From: JAYOEY01 sp038116945
Lineage (GTDB): Bacteria; Pseudomonadota; Alphaproteobacteria; MPNO01; UBA2964
Reading direction: 5' to 3'
DNA length: 64,000 nt
NCBI GenBank assembly: GCA_038116945.1
Contig: JAYOEY010000007.1
Span: 99,408 to 163,407, forward strand
In this document: in pieces, positions 16,698-25,669 of the stretch
Layout of the letters: every line of letters starts with the position of its first letter
How positions within the stretch are numbered: the stretch's first letter is position 1
Notes under the pieces: model-generated
What the model saw: the letters and a program-made list of their open reading frames with translations, nothing else
What the model was told of the DNA's origin: nothing
Databases searched by the model: none
Program-made: the position numbers and the translations under genes

Positions 16698-17345
16698 ATG
16701 CCCGAAACTGCGGTCCATAATTTTTTCCCGACGCCGGTCTGGGTGGTCGATTTCGAAGAGGAAATCCATCGGCCGCTCAACGAAACGCTCATCGCGACCC
16801 TGAACCACATGATGGGGGAGCGACCCGATGTGCCGCCTGGCTCCACGCTTCAGACCGACACGAACCTTCACGAATTCGAGGAATTCGCCGATCTGTTCGC
16901 GCTTGTCGGCGAAAGCGTCGAAGGCGTGTTGAAATTTCTCAAGCTGAGAACGACCGAATTCCTGTTCACCGGCAGCTGGGTGAACGTCAACCCGACCGGC
17001 GGCGTGAATACGCCGCACACGCATCCCAACAACTATCTGTCGGGCGTCTACTACGTCCAGGTTTCCGACAACGAAGACAGCATATTCTTCGGCGACCCGC
17101 GACCGCAGGCCACTGTCGTGTCGCCGCCGGTTTCCGAGGAAAACATCTACACCGGAAACGAGGTGGTGGTGGATGCGCGGGAAGGCCGCCTTGTGATGTT
17201 TCCCGCCTGGCTGAGCCACGGGGTGCCGGCAAACCGGTCGGCGCGCGATCGCATCAGCGTCGCTTTCAACGTCATGTTTCCGGACTACACCGAATCGATG
17301 AGCGCGCCGAAATGGCAGCCGACGGTGCGCCTCAGGCGGAAATGA
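16698..17345 (+). CDS. TIGR02466-type putative Fe(II)/2-oxoglutarate oxygenase
   Basis: The 215-residue protein starts HNFFPTPVWVVDFE, the standard N-terminus of this family (TPVW/Y). The jelly-roll core contains PHTHPNNYLSGVYYV with His107 and His109, and a distal His174 in PAWLSHGVPANRS followed by Arg185 and SVAFN. Thus the expected HxD/E...H triad reads HxH...H, as I recall is usual for this family, whose substrate is unknown. It lies just after the dctQM terminator on the same strand and probably has its own promoter. With the PhyH-family enzyme it makes two iron oxygenases flanking one TRAP permease pair. Confidence 0.8.
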   Translation: MPETAVHNFFPTPVWVVDFEEEIHRPLNETLIATLNHMMGERPDVPPGSTLQTDTNLHEFEEFADLFALVGESVEGVLKFLKLRTTEFLFTGSWVNVNPTGGVNTPHTHPNNYLSGVYYVQVSDNEDSIFFGDPRPQATVVSPPVSEENIYTGNEVVVDAREGRLVMFPAWLSHGVPANRSARDRISVAFNVMFPDYTESMSAPKWQPTVRLRRK

Positions 17346-17368
17346 CCTCCGCCTGACAGGACGCCGCG

Positions 17369-19435
17369 TTAGCGCCCTTCCGACCGCCAGGCTAGAAGCA
17401 GCGTTCCCAGCGCCAGCAGCAGGACGACAAGGGCGGGCAGCAGCGGGACCTCGCGGACGTTCCGAATGGCGAAGTTGCGATTGTCGACGACGCCGAACCA
17501 GCCAGCGCCCGCCGTCAGCCGGTCGGCGCGCACGCGCCTGAGTTCGGGAGCGCTGTCGGTCAGCCAGTGAATGCCGCCCCCGGTCTTCTGCGAGAGCGCC
17601 GCGAACCGGCTGCCGGTGGTTCGCATGTCGGAAAATTCGAGCGGGTTGATATTGCCCACGGCCGCCAGCGTCCGGTGCTTGCCGTCGCGGATACGGTAGA
17701 TCCCCGTTTCGCCAACCCGCACCAGCGCGCGGGCGCGGCCGCCAATGCCCTGTTCCAGCGTGATCGACTGCGTTCCGCCCGATGGCAGGGTCAGCTCTAC
17801 CGGTGTCGTGTCCGGCTCGACGCTGCGCCGCGTGATGGCGAGCTGCGAGCCCTGCATCCCGGCGGTCAGGCTGTTCTCCTCGAGTTCCGGTTCCTTCATC
17901 AGCCAGTGCGCGATGCGGCGCAGAAGCTCGGCATGCGGCCCGCCCCCGTTATAGCCGCGCGCCCAGAGCCAGATATGGTCGCTCGCGAGCTGTGCGACCC
18001 GGCCTTTCTGCACCCGATCCACCATCAGGACGGGTTTGTCGCCGCTGCCGCTCATCAGGGCCAGCCCGTTCCGGGGGCGGACCTCGATCTGGCGGAACCA
18101 GCGGCCCCAGCGCGGCAGTTCCTCCCCGAGACCAGCGCCCGGCAGGTCGGCGGTGATGGTGTGGCGCGCGCCCTTGTCTGTCAGCCGGGGCCGCATGGCG
18201 CCGGTCATCACGACGCCGGTCGGCTCGCCCGGCAGAATGCGCCCGAGCGGCGTCTGGAAAAGCGTGTCGACGCCGGAAAATTCCGGTCCGGAGGCCTCGA
18301 GAACCGCCCCGCCTCCCTCTACATAGCGCGCGATATTGTCGAGATAGATCGACGGCAGTACGCCGCGACGGCGGTAGCGGTCGAAGATGATAAGGTCGAA
18401 ATCGTTGATCTTGATTTCGAACAGCTCGCGGATCGGGAACGCGATCAGCGAAAGCTCGCGCACCGGCGTCATGTCCTGTTTCTCGGGCGGTCGCAGGATC
18501 GTGAAGTGAACCAGGTCGACCGAAGGGTCCGCCTTCAGCAGGTTGCGCCAGGTGCGCTCGCCCGGATGCGGTTCCCCTGACACCAGAAGAACGCGCAGCC
18601 GCTCCCGGACGCCGTTGATGGAAATCACCGTCCGGTTATTGACCGGCGTAAGCTCCCCGGGCAGGGCGGCGACCTCCATCTGCAGGATATTCGCGCCCGC
18701 TTGATCCAGCGGGAGCTTGATCGGGTGGTTCTTGCCGACAGGAATCCGGATCTTGCGCGGTGTCCCAACATCCTGGACAAGGTTGAGGTTGACCTGGCCG
18801 CCGGCGCCGCTCGTGTCTTCAATTCGGACGGTGACGGTCACCTCCTTGCCGACGATGCCGTATCTGGGCGCGTTCTCGACGACGATCCGGCGGTCGAACT
18901 CGTTCTTTTTGCCGGTCAGCAGCACATGAACGGGTCCGCCGAACGGCAGGGCGCCACCGGCGGCGGGAACGTCATGCACCTGCCCGTCGGTAATGACGAT
19001 GGTCCCGGCCATCCGGGATTGCGGAATGTCGGCGATTCCCCTGCCGAGCGCCCGGAACAGGCGCGTGCCGTCGACCGGGCCGGCCGCATCGTCCGGACGT
19101 CCCGCCCGGATGACCCTGAGTTCGACATTGCTGAGCCGCCCGGCGGCCGCAGTAACGTGAGCGAGCGCCCTCTCGGTCGCTTCTTCCCTGCCGGCGATTT
19201 TCTGGCTGGCCGATTCGTCGACCAGGACCGCGAGGACGTCGCTCCTTGCCTCGCGGTCCTCTTCCACGGCGACAGGGTTTGCGATCGCCATGACGAGGCC
19301 CGCGATCGCCAGCAGCCGCCACCCCATGCCGCGCGCGCGACGCACGAATCCGAACAGAAGCAGCGCCGTGGCGATCGCCGCCAGAACGGCGATCCAGCTC
19401 CAGGGGAACAGGGGGGAAAACTGGATTGTCAGCAT
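17369..19435 (-). CDS. Membrane protein with vWA-like MIDAS and GATase1-like domains, part of a MoxR/DUF58/DUF4159 operon
   Basis: The 688-residue protein has two membrane segments near residues 12-32 and 38-56 and one at the C-terminus (about 664-684). After the first pair a vWA-like domain has the metal-site motif DESAS at 73-77 and a TDGQVHDVP strand. An immunoglobulin-like segment with VTVTVRIEDTSG follows, then a GATase1-like region with FDLIIFDRY and YVEGGGAVLEASGPEFSG. Such proteins end the MoxR-DUF58-BatA/DUF4159 cluster of alphaproteobacteria and are usually annotated hypothetical. Most of the molecule should face the periplasm. It starts 16 bases downstream of the DUF4159 gene. The role is unknown; MoxR-VWA systems generally act as chaperones or remodelers of envelope or metal-containing proteins. 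Confidence 0.75.
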   Translation of the reverse strand: MLTIQFSPLFPWSWIAVLAAIATALLLFGFVRRARGMGWRLLAIAGLVMAIANPVAVEEDREARSDVLAVLVDESASQKIAGREEATERALAHVTAAAGRLSNVELRVIRAGRPDDAAGPVDGTRLFRALGRGIADIPQSRMAGTIVITDGQVHDVPAAGGALPFGGPVHVLLTGKKNEFDRRIVVENAPRYGIVGKEVTVTVRIEDTSGAGGQVNLNLVQDVGTPRKIRIPVGKNHPIKLPLDQAGANILQMEVAALPGELTPVNNRTVISINGVRERLRVLLVSGEPHPGERTWRNLLKADPSVDLVHFTILRPPEKQDMTPVRELSLIAFPIRELFEIKINDFDLIIFDRYRRRGVLPSIYLDNIARYVEGGGAVLEASGPEFSGVDTLFQTPLGRILPGEPTGVVMTGAMRPRLTDKGARHTITADLPGAGLGEELPRWGRWFRQIEVRPRNGLALMSGSGDKPVLMVDRVQKGRVAQLASDHIWLWARGYNGGGPHAELLRRIAHWLMKEPELEENSLTAGMQGSQLAITRRSVEPDTTPVELTLPSGGTQSITLEQGIGGRARALVRVGETGIYRIRDGKHRTLAAVGNINPLEFSDMRTTGSRFAALSQKTGGGIHWLTDSAPELRRVRADRLTAGAGWFGVVDNRNFAIRNVREVPLLPALVVLLLALGTLLLAWRSEGR

Positions 19436-19451
19436 TCGACGTCCCGTACGG

Positions 19452-22211
19452 TCATTGTCCCAGCCTGTCGATGATGGCGGGCACGTGTACCTGGTCCGTC
19501 TTGTAGTTGCCCGTCAGCGCGTACATGACCCAGTTGACGCCGAAGCGATAGGCGAGTTCCCGCTGCCGCTCGTTGCCCGACGAAACGGGAAACATCGACA
19601 TTCCCTGCGCGTCGACCGCCCAGGCCGCCGCCCAGTCGTGACTGCCGATGACCACGGACGAAACGCCGTCATTGTGCCTTCCGCCGCGCCGTTCGACCCA
19701 CACGGTCCCGTCGGTCCATCGTCCCGGGTGGCTCTTGAGCAGGTAGAAAGCCTTGTTGATGACGTGGTCCTTGGGAACCGGGATGAGAGCGGGGATGTCC
19801 AGCGAGCTGAGCATGTCGCGCAGCTTGGCGGATTCCGGCCCGCCCACGCCGAACGGGTCGAAATTCAGCTGCGACTGTTCGCGCGTATCGAACAGCACGG
19901 TGCCGCCCCCTCTCAGATAGGCGTTCAGCTTTTCCACCGCCCGGTCGGACATCGGGCGCTGGCGAACCGAAACCGGCCAGTACAGAACCGGAAAAAGCGA
20001 CAGCTCGTCGCGTTCGATGTCGACTCCGATCGGATCGCCCGGTTCGACCGCCGTCCTTTGGCGAAGCATCGTCGAAAGGCCCTTCAGGCCGGCGCGGCTG
20101 ATGGAATCGAGCGAGGCGTCGCCGGTGACGATATAGGCCAGGTGCGTGTTCAGCGTGGCCTTGATCGCGAACGTTTCCTCCGCGTCTTTCGGAGGCGATG
20201 CGCGGACGGTCTGCGCCGATGCGCCATCGGGCGCCGCTGCCCCTGCCACGGCCACCATCACAAGGATCGCCGCCGCCGATGCGGCGCGGCGCGGTCCAAG
20301 TCCGCGCAGCGCATAGCTGATCGCCAGGTCGGCCAGCAACAGCAGCAGGCCGGCCAGCAACAGCCATGGCTTGGCGTCGAATGCGGGTTCGAACGAGTAA
20401 TCGGTCAACGTCACGCCGCTTGGCGGTTCGCCGAGCGGCGCCAGAGATTCTACCCCCGCGGCTATGTTGAGCGCGCGCCGCGCGTCGCCCTTCCCGTAAT
20501 AGCCCGGCGGTGTCCTCGGTTCCGGTTTGGCGGTCAGGAAACTCTTTCCGGGGATGGCGATCGCGCTGGCGAGCGCAGGTCCGAGCACGCCGAATCCGTC
20601 GAGCGTCTGCAAGGGCGGATAGACAGCCTGCCCGTCGTCTCCCGCGACGCCCTGTCCGAGATTTGCGATGCGCTGGAGCATTTCGACAAACAGGCCCGAA
20701 AGGGGGAGGTTGGACCATTCCGTATTCGCGGTCGTGTGAACCAGAATCAGCCAGCCGTTGCCGCGCCGGTCGGCCGTGACCAGAGGAGTCCCGTCGCTGA
20801 GGCGAAGCCAGGTCCGGGTCTGCAGCTCGAGGCTCGGTTCGGCCAGCACCTGGCGCTGAATCCTGATATCCGGCGGTATGACGAGTCCCGCGAACGGCGT
20901 CGTTTCCTCGAACGGCATCAGGCGCGCCGGCTTGGCCCACGACATTGCGCCGCCCAGCGCGCGGCCGCCGCCCCGCAGCCTGACCGGGATCAGAGGGTCG
21001 GTGCCCTGCGCCATGCGCGGGCCCGCGAAACGCAGCAGTACGCCGCCGCTTTCGATCCATCGTCCCAGCCGGTCGACCTCGGATGGCGCGAGCTTGCCGA
21101 TATCGGCAAGGACCACGACCGACAGTTTTTCCTCGATCAGCTCGTTGACCCTGGCCGTGCGCACGTCGCTGAACGGTTCGAGCGCGCGCGTCAGATAGTA
21201 ATCTTCGCTCAGAAGCGGCTGGGACCCTTCCGACATGCCTCCCGACGCGACGCCCACCGGCCGCCGCCGCCAGCGATCGTCCATCAGGAAAACCCCGCCC
21301 GCGCCGCTTTCGCCTTCGATTTCGACGCGCGCGATGCGATTGCGGAGATTGGGCGGCAGCTTGAACCCGATCTCCGTTTTGGCTTCGCCGTCGGCAAAGA
21401 CCGAACTCTGCTGTCCGATCAGCCGTCCGTCGTCGTCGATCAGCCGCACGCCGACCGTTGCTTCTCCCCTTCCGTCGGCGCGCAGCACCGGCGCCGCCAG
21501 CCCGTCCTGCGTCGAACGGGGCGTCGCCGCCAGGCGCGCCAGCGAGCCCGCCTTGTCGCGATATACCTTGAGAGACCCCAGCTGCTGCAGCCGTTCCATC
21601 AGCTTCGTGTCGTCAGGGCCCGAGAATCCGTTCGACAGCCAGACGACGGGGGCGGATCCCGAAACGGAAAGTCCTCGAAGAGCGTCTAAAGCGTCGCCGC
21701 GGCTGACGGGCCAGGGCTTTGGTCGCATGCCGCGCACCCGCTGGCGCGCCGCCGCGGGTCGCATGAGCTCGCTGACCTGCAGAGGATCGGTCGGATTGGC
21801 CTTTGCCGTCGACAGTATCCGGATCGCGCGACTCTCGCGCTCGGCCTGGTCGATCAGCGCCTCCATCGCCTCCACGCGTTTGCGCCAGCCCGGCCCCGCC
21901 GCCCAGCCGTCATCGACGACGAGCAGCAGCGGACCGCTGCCGCGCAGCTTTTCCCCCGGATTCCAGAGCGGATGGGCCAGCGCGAGTATGATCAGCGCGG
22001 CGATCAGCATCCGGAACAGGATCAGCCAGAGAGGGGTCCGCGCGGGCGTCTCTTCCTGCGGCTGAAGCGCGAGGAGGAACCTGAGAGGCGGAAAATCGCG
22101 AATCTGCGGCGACGGCGGCGTAATCCGCAGCAGCCACCATAGAATCGGCAGGGCCGCCAGCGCTGTCAGGATCCATGGGGCGGTAAATATGAGGGGGCCG
22201 AGATCCAGCAT
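19452..22211 (-). CDS. BatA-type membrane protein with C-terminal DUF4159 domain
   Basis: The 919-residue protein begins with the aerotolerance-regulator (BatA) N-terminus: a hydrophobic start, PWILTALAALPILWWLLRITPPSP, FPPLRFLL, then WLILFRMLIAALIILALAHPLW. The vWA-like domain after it has VVDDGWAAGPGW where an active metal site would need DxSxS, so it appears degenerate. A GATase1-like region holds VVLADIGKLAPSEVDRLGRWIESGGVLLRFAGP. Two to three membrane helices occur near residues 610-665. The last 200 residues form DUF4159, with YIVTGDASLDSISRAGLKGL, LRGGGTVLFDTRE and NWVMYALTGNYKTDQVH. It lies 11 bases after the DUF58 gene. Function is not established. Confidence 0.82.
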   Translation of the reverse strand: MLDLGPLIFTAPWILTALAALPILWWLLRITPPSPQIRDFPPLRFLLALQPQEETPARTPLWLILFRMLIAALIILALAHPLWNPGEKLRGSGPLLLVVDDGWAAGPGWRKRVEAMEALIDQAERESRAIRILSTAKANPTDPLQVSELMRPAAARQRVRGMRPKPWPVSRGDALDALRGLSVSGSAPVVWLSNGFSGPDDTKLMERLQQLGSLKVYRDKAGSLARLAATPRSTQDGLAAPVLRADGRGEATVGVRLIDDDGRLIGQQSSVFADGEAKTEIGFKLPPNLRNRIARVEIEGESGAGGVFLMDDRWRRRPVGVASGGMSEGSQPLLSEDYYLTRALEPFSDVRTARVNELIEEKLSVVVLADIGKLAPSEVDRLGRWIESGGVLLRFAGPRMAQGTDPLIPVRLRGGGRALGGAMSWAKPARLMPFEETTPFAGLVIPPDIRIQRQVLAEPSLELQTRTWLRLSDGTPLVTADRRGNGWLILVHTTANTEWSNLPLSGLFVEMLQRIANLGQGVAGDDGQAVYPPLQTLDGFGVLGPALASAIAIPGKSFLTAKPEPRTPPGYYGKGDARRALNIAAGVESLAPLGEPPSGVTLTDYSFEPAFDAKPWLLLAGLLLLLADLAISYALRGLGPRRAASAAAILVMVAVAGAAAPDGASAQTVRASPPKDAEETFAIKATLNTHLAYIVTGDASLDSISRAGLKGLSTMLRQRTAVEPGDPIGVDIERDELSLFPVLYWPVSVRQRPMSDRAVEKLNAYLRGGGTVLFDTREQSQLNFDPFGVGGPESAKLRDMLSSLDIPALIPVPKDHVINKAFYLLKSHPGRWTDGTVWVERRGGRHNDGVSSVVIGSHDWAAAWAVDAQGMSMFPVSSGNERQRELAYRFGVNWVMYALTGNYKTDQVHVPAIIDRLGQ

Positions 22212-22222
22212 GCTCGCCGTTC

Positions 22223-23164
22223 CTAAAAACTTTCCAGCGGCGCGGACAGCGCGTTGTACAGTGCCAGCAGGGCGGTCTCCGGCGGCTGGTGCGTGCCGTG
22301 GGTCGTCAGCGTCCAGCCAAGGCCGCGCGCAATGTCCTGGATCGCCTGGCGGTGGCTTGCCATCAGGGCGACATAGTCGCTGCGCACCGCCTCGACGCGA
22401 CCGATCATGGTCGATCCTTCGCCTTCCAGCCCGTCGAACCTGACGCGGCCGTTGAACGGCAGGTCGAGCTCCGCCGGATCGTAAATCTGCAGCAGGTGCC
22501 CCCGGACGCCCAGCGCGGCGAATCCACGCAACGACGTCTGTAGCGCTTCAGGCTGCATCAGGAAATCAGATGTCATGACCACGCGCGAATAGCGCGGCAA
22601 CGCCGCGCGCGGCGGCTCGCTGACATCCAGGCATTCGGCGCCGGAAGGAGGCTCCCTGGCGAATTCGTTGGCGTAGCGTTCCAGGACCGCGCGCCCCGTC
22701 GCTGGCGTTTCCATTGATCCGAGGATGGCGATCCGTTCGCCGCCGCGCACCAGAAGCGACGCCAGCGCCAGGGTCAGGACAGCCGCGCGATCGAATTTTT
22801 CCGGCCGCTCCGGAACGGCGCTGTAGCGCATCGACGACGAGCGGTCGAGCCACAGCCAGACGCTCTGGGCGGCCTCCCATTCGGTCTCCCGGATGAAGAC
22901 GTGCTGGCGCTTGGCGGTTTGCCGCCAGTCGATCCGTGACAGGGAATCGCCTGGCTGATACTGGCGGAACTGCCAGAAGGAATCGCCCTGTCCGACCCGG
23001 CGGCGCCCATGCACGCCTTGCGCCACGGTCGCAGCAACCCGGTCGGCGGCCACCATCAGGGGCGGCAGACGGCTCGACGCCTGTTCGGCGCGGTGGCGGA
23101 TGCCGGCGGGGCCTGCCCCGCCGGCTTCGTCCCGCGCAGGGTTGTTCAGGCCAAAGGCGCGCAC
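22223..23164 (-). CDS. DUF58 domain-containing protein
   Basis: The 313-residue protein has the DUF58 core with RRRVGQGDSFWQFRQYQPGDSLSRIDWRQTAKR (residues 54-86; the G-x-F-x-x-R-x-Y-x-x-GD...IDW pattern). A vWA-like strand follows with Asp107, Ser109 and Ser111 (DRSSS), so the metal site looks intact. It starts at a GTG inside the 3' end of the MoxR gene, overlapping by 19 bases, which implies coupled translation. DUF58 proteins are the regular partners of MoxR ATPases and likely feed client proteins to them. Confidence 0.88.
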   Translation of the reverse strand: MRAFGLNNPARDEAGGAGPAGIRHRAEQASSRLPPLMVAADRVAATVAQGVHGRRRVGQGDSFWQFRQYQPGDSLSRIDWRQTAKRQHVFIRETEWEAAQSVWLWLDRSSSMRYSAVPERPEKFDRAAVLTLALASLLVRGGERIAILGSMETPATGRAVLERYANEFAREPPSGAECLDVSEPPRAALPRYSRVVMTSDFLMQPEALQTSLRGFAALGVRGHLLQIYDPAELDLPFNGRVRFDGLEGEGSTMIGRVEAVRSDYVALMASHRQAIQDIARGLGWTLTTHGTHQPPETALLALYNALSAPLESF

Positions 23165-24189
23165 AGCCGTTCGATGATCTCGTCAAGCGTTACGCCGTCG
23201 GCGCGCGCAGCGAAGCTGAGCGCCATGCGGTGCCGCAAGACCGGTTTGGCGAGCGCCACGACGTCGTCCACCGACGGCGCGTAGCGTCCGCCGAGAACTG
23301 CGCGGGCGCGGCAGGCAAGCATCAGCGCCTGGCTGGCGCGAGGTCCGGGTCCCCAGGCGACATGGTTGCGGATCGAGGCATCGGCCGAGTCGTCGCCGGG
23401 CCGTCCAGACCTCACCAGCTTGAGAATGGCATCGACCACTGCTTCCCCGACCGGAATCTGGCGAACCAGCTTCTGGGCGGAGATCAGGTCGTCGGCCGTC
23501 ATGACCTGTTCCGGGAGGTGCCGCTCAACCCCGGTGGTCGACAGCAGGACTTCGCGTTCCGCCGATTCGGATGGGTAGAGAACGTCGACCTGCATCAGGA
23601 ACCGGTCGAGCTGCGCTTCGGGCAGCGGGTAGGTGCCTTCCTGCTCCAGCGGGTTCTGCGTCGCCATGACATGGAAGGGCCGGGGCAGGGGATGATACTG
23701 GCCGGCGACGGAGACGCGCTGTTCCTGCATCGCCTGCAGCAGCGCCGACTGGGTGCGCGGGCTGGCCCGGTTGATTTCGTCGGCCATCAGAAGCTGGCAG
23801 AACACGGGGCCCTCGATAAACCGGAAAGACCGGCCGCCTTCGCCGTCTTCGAGGATTTCCGAGCCCAGGATATCCGCCGGCATCAGGTCCGGCGTGAACT
23901 GTACGCGCTTGTCGTTGAGACCGAGAATGGTGCCCAGCGTATCGACGAGCAGCGTTTTCCCGAGACCGGGAAAGCCGATGAGCAGAACGTGACCGCCCGC
24001 CAGCAGCGTGATAAGGGTTTCGTCGATGACCTGTTTCTGGCCGTATATTATGCGGCCGATACGGTCCCGGACCGTCGCCAGCCGCTGTCCGAGCGCTTCG
24101 ATATCGGCGACCAGTCGCGCCGGCGGTTCGCCGGTTCTGGCTGGCGCGGCGACGTCTAGGGAATCTGCATCACTCAATCCGGTCTCCAT
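23146..24189 (-). CDS. MoxR family AAA+ ATPase
   Basis: This 347-residue ATPase has Walker A GFPGLGKT at residues 72-79, Walker B LLMADEIN at 133-140 and the MoxR signature NRASPRTQSALLQAMQEQRVSV. MATQNPLEQEGTYPLPEAQLDRFLM (sensor 1 and arginine finger region) follows, and a C-terminal lid ends in RADGVTLDEIIERL. It is the first gene of a four-gene minus-strand operon with DUF58, BatA/DUF4159 and the vWA membrane protein. MoxR ATPases are thought to assemble or activate protein complexes with vWA partners. Its start is 24 bases from the divergent DUF1285 gene. Confidence 0.92.
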   Translation of the reverse strand: METGLSDADSLDVAAPARTGEPPARLVADIEALGQRLATVRDRIGRIIYGQKQVIDETLITLLAGGHVLLIGFPGLGKTLLVDTLGTILGLNDKRVQFTPDLMPADILGSEILEDGEGGRSFRFIEGPVFCQLLMADEINRASPRTQSALLQAMQEQRVSVAGQYHPLPRPFHVMATQNPLEQEGTYPLPEAQLDRFLMQVDVLYPSESAEREVLLSTTGVERHLPEQVMTADDLISAQKLVRQIPVGEAVVDAILKLVRSGRPGDDSADASIRNHVAWGPGPRASQALMLACRARAVLGGRYAPSVDDVVALAKPVLRHRMALSFAARADGVTLDEIIERLCAPLA

Positions 24190-24213
24190 AGGTAGGGGCG
24201 AGAAAAGCGGTCG

Positions 24214-24795
24214 ATGGATAGAATGAAATCAGCCAGTCTCGCGGAAACGCTCCAAAAAGGGCTTGGCGCCACGCTGTCCGGTTCCGGGTCATCGCCAAAT
24301 CAGCAATTTTGCGGCGATATCGACATGCGGATCGCGCGTGACGGCACCTGGTTTTATCATGGGTCACCTATTGGACGAAAACAACTGGTAAAGCTGTTTT
24401 CATCCATTCTGCGCCGCGATGAAGACGATAATTTCTGGTTGGAGACGCCGGTCGAAAAATGCCGTATTCAGGTCGAGGACGCGCCGTTTCTCGCAGTTGA
24501 AATGACGGTCTCCGGCAGCGGTTCCGGCCAGGCGCTCAGTTTCCGCACCAATGTTGACGATATTGTGATAGCCGGGCCCGATCATCCGATCCGCGTGTCA
24601 ATCGATTCCCGTACCGCAGAGCCGTCGCCCTACGTGCGGGTTCGGAGCGGTCTCGACGCGCTGATCGCGCGAGCCGTGTTCTACGATCTGGTGGAACTGG
24701 CGACGGAACGGGAGGTCGACGGCGAGATGCTGTTTGGCGTATGGAGCGGCGGCGCGTTCTTCCCGATAGGAGATCCGGGTGAAATCGTCGAGTAG
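24214..24795 (+). CDS. DUF1285 domain-containing protein
   Basis: The 193-residue cytosolic protein shows the DUF1285 core: CGDIDMRIARDGTWFYHGSPIGRKQLVKLFSSILRRDEDDNFWLETPVEKCRIQVEDAPFLA in short conserved blocks, and an NVDDIVIAGPDHPIRV strand, ending FFPIGDPGEIVE. A second in-frame ATG at 24223 is possible. The family has no known enzymatic role. The gene is divergent from MoxR with overlapping promoter space and heads a plus-strand group with a CoA pyrophosphatase, a small membrane protein and the CCA-adding enzyme, an order I know from other alphaproteobacteria. Confidence 0.82.
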   Translation: MDRMKSASLAETLQKGLGATLSGSGSSPNQQFCGDIDMRIARDGTWFYHGSPIGRKQLVKLFSSILRRDEDDNFWLETPVEKCRIQVEDAPFLAVEMTVSGSGSGQALSFRTNVDDIVIAGPDHPIRVSIDSRTAEPSPYVRVRSGLDALIARAVFYDLVELATEREVDGEMLFGVWSGGAFFPIGDPGEIVE

Positions 24796-24812
24796 CGTAT
24801 CGGTGGCACGGC

Positions 24813-25409
24813 ATGCGTGACTGGGTAAGGGAACGGCTGGCCGGCATGGCGGACCGCGGCAGCGACGCGCGGTCCTGGCCGGCGACGGGGGAGCTGTCGC
24901 CTGTCGGCGAGGTGTTGAGGTCCGCGGCGGTTCTCGTGCCGCTCGTCGACCGGCATGACGGCATGACTGTCCTTCTGACCCAACGGACGGCGACCCTGCC
25001 CAAGCATGCGGGGCAGATATCGTTTCCCGGCGGGCAGGTGGCTCCGGGCGAAATAACGCCGGAAACGACGGCGCTCCGCGAAACCCATGAGGAGATCGGC
25101 GTCCCGGCGTCCGCCGTCGATCTGGTTGGCCGGCTCGGCGTGCGCGACACGAACACCGGGTTCCGGGTCGCGCCCGTCGTCGGATTCCTGACGCCGCCTT
25201 TCGACATCGTCGAACAGGCATCGGAGGTCGACTCGGTCTTCGAGGTGCCGCTCGACTTCGTTTGCGATCCCGCCAACCACAGGATCGACCGTCTCAGGGT
25301 TCGCGGCGAAGACCGGGATTTCCGTGCAATGCCATACGGCGATTATTATATATGGGGACTGACAGCCCGAATTCTGCATGAGCTGTCCGAAATTCTGGGG
25401 CAAGAATGA
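24813..25409 (+). CDS. CoA pyrophosphatase (NUDIX hydrolase, NudL-like)
   Basis: The 198-residue protein carries LLTQRTATLPKHAGQISFPGG (the LxxRTxxxxxHxGQxxFPGG signature of CoA pyrophosphatases) directly in front of a complete NUDIX box, GGQVAPGE...ALRETHEEIGV, residues 73-97. The catalytic glutamates REThEE are intact. The enzyme would split CoA or its oxidised forms into phosphopantetheine and 3',5'-ADP with divalent metal. It follows DUF1285 by 17 bases and its stop overlaps the next start (ATGA). Confidence 0.88.
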   Translation: MRDWVRERLAGMADRGSDARSWPATGELSPVGEVLRSAAVLVPLVDRHDGMTVLLTQRTATLPKHAGQISFPGGQVAPGEITPETTALRETHEEIGVPASAVDLVGRLGVRDTNTGFRVAPVVGFLTPPFDIVEQASEVDSVFEVPLDFVCDPANHRIDRLRVRGEDRDFRAMPYGDYYIWGLTARILHELSEILGQE

Positions 25410-25630
25410 TCCGTATCCTGTTTTATTTCGTCTTTGCGGTCGGCCTTCCGTTTCTGGTCTTTATCCTGTGGCGCGCCTACATGCCCCCAAGGTTCGGCGG
25501 GTCGCGGTCGATCGCGCGCGAGGAATGGGAGCCGCTGCCCTGGGTGTGGCTGGGAATTGCGAGCGCCATATCGATGGTGACGGCGTTTGCGCTGATGATC
25601 CTGTATCCGGAATGGTTCGGCGCGGCCTGA
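25406..25630 (+). CDS. Small two-helix membrane protein (probably DUF6111)
   Basis: A 74-residue protein with membrane segments near residues 3-22 (IRILFYFVFAVGLPFLVFIL) and 48-68, and a short basic/acidic cytosolic loop containing SIAREEWEPLPWVWLG. Its ATG overlaps the NUDIX stop, so it is translated with it. Its size and position between a CoA pyrophosphatase and the CCA enzyme match what I recall of DUF6111 proteins. The function is unknown. Confidence 0.75.
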   Translation: MIRILFYFVFAVGLPFLVFILWRAYMPPRFGGSRSIAREEWEPLPWVWLGIASAISMVTAFALMILYPEWFGAA

Positions 25631-25669
25631 CCGTGCGGCCCGATCCGTTTCCGAGCCCTGGGTAACCCG

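Noticed and set aside
19290..21689. A 799-codon plus-strand frame opposite the BatA/DUF4159 gene
   Set aside because: Antisense shadow; no signal or domain, while the minus-strand gene has membrane helices and a DUF4159 domain.
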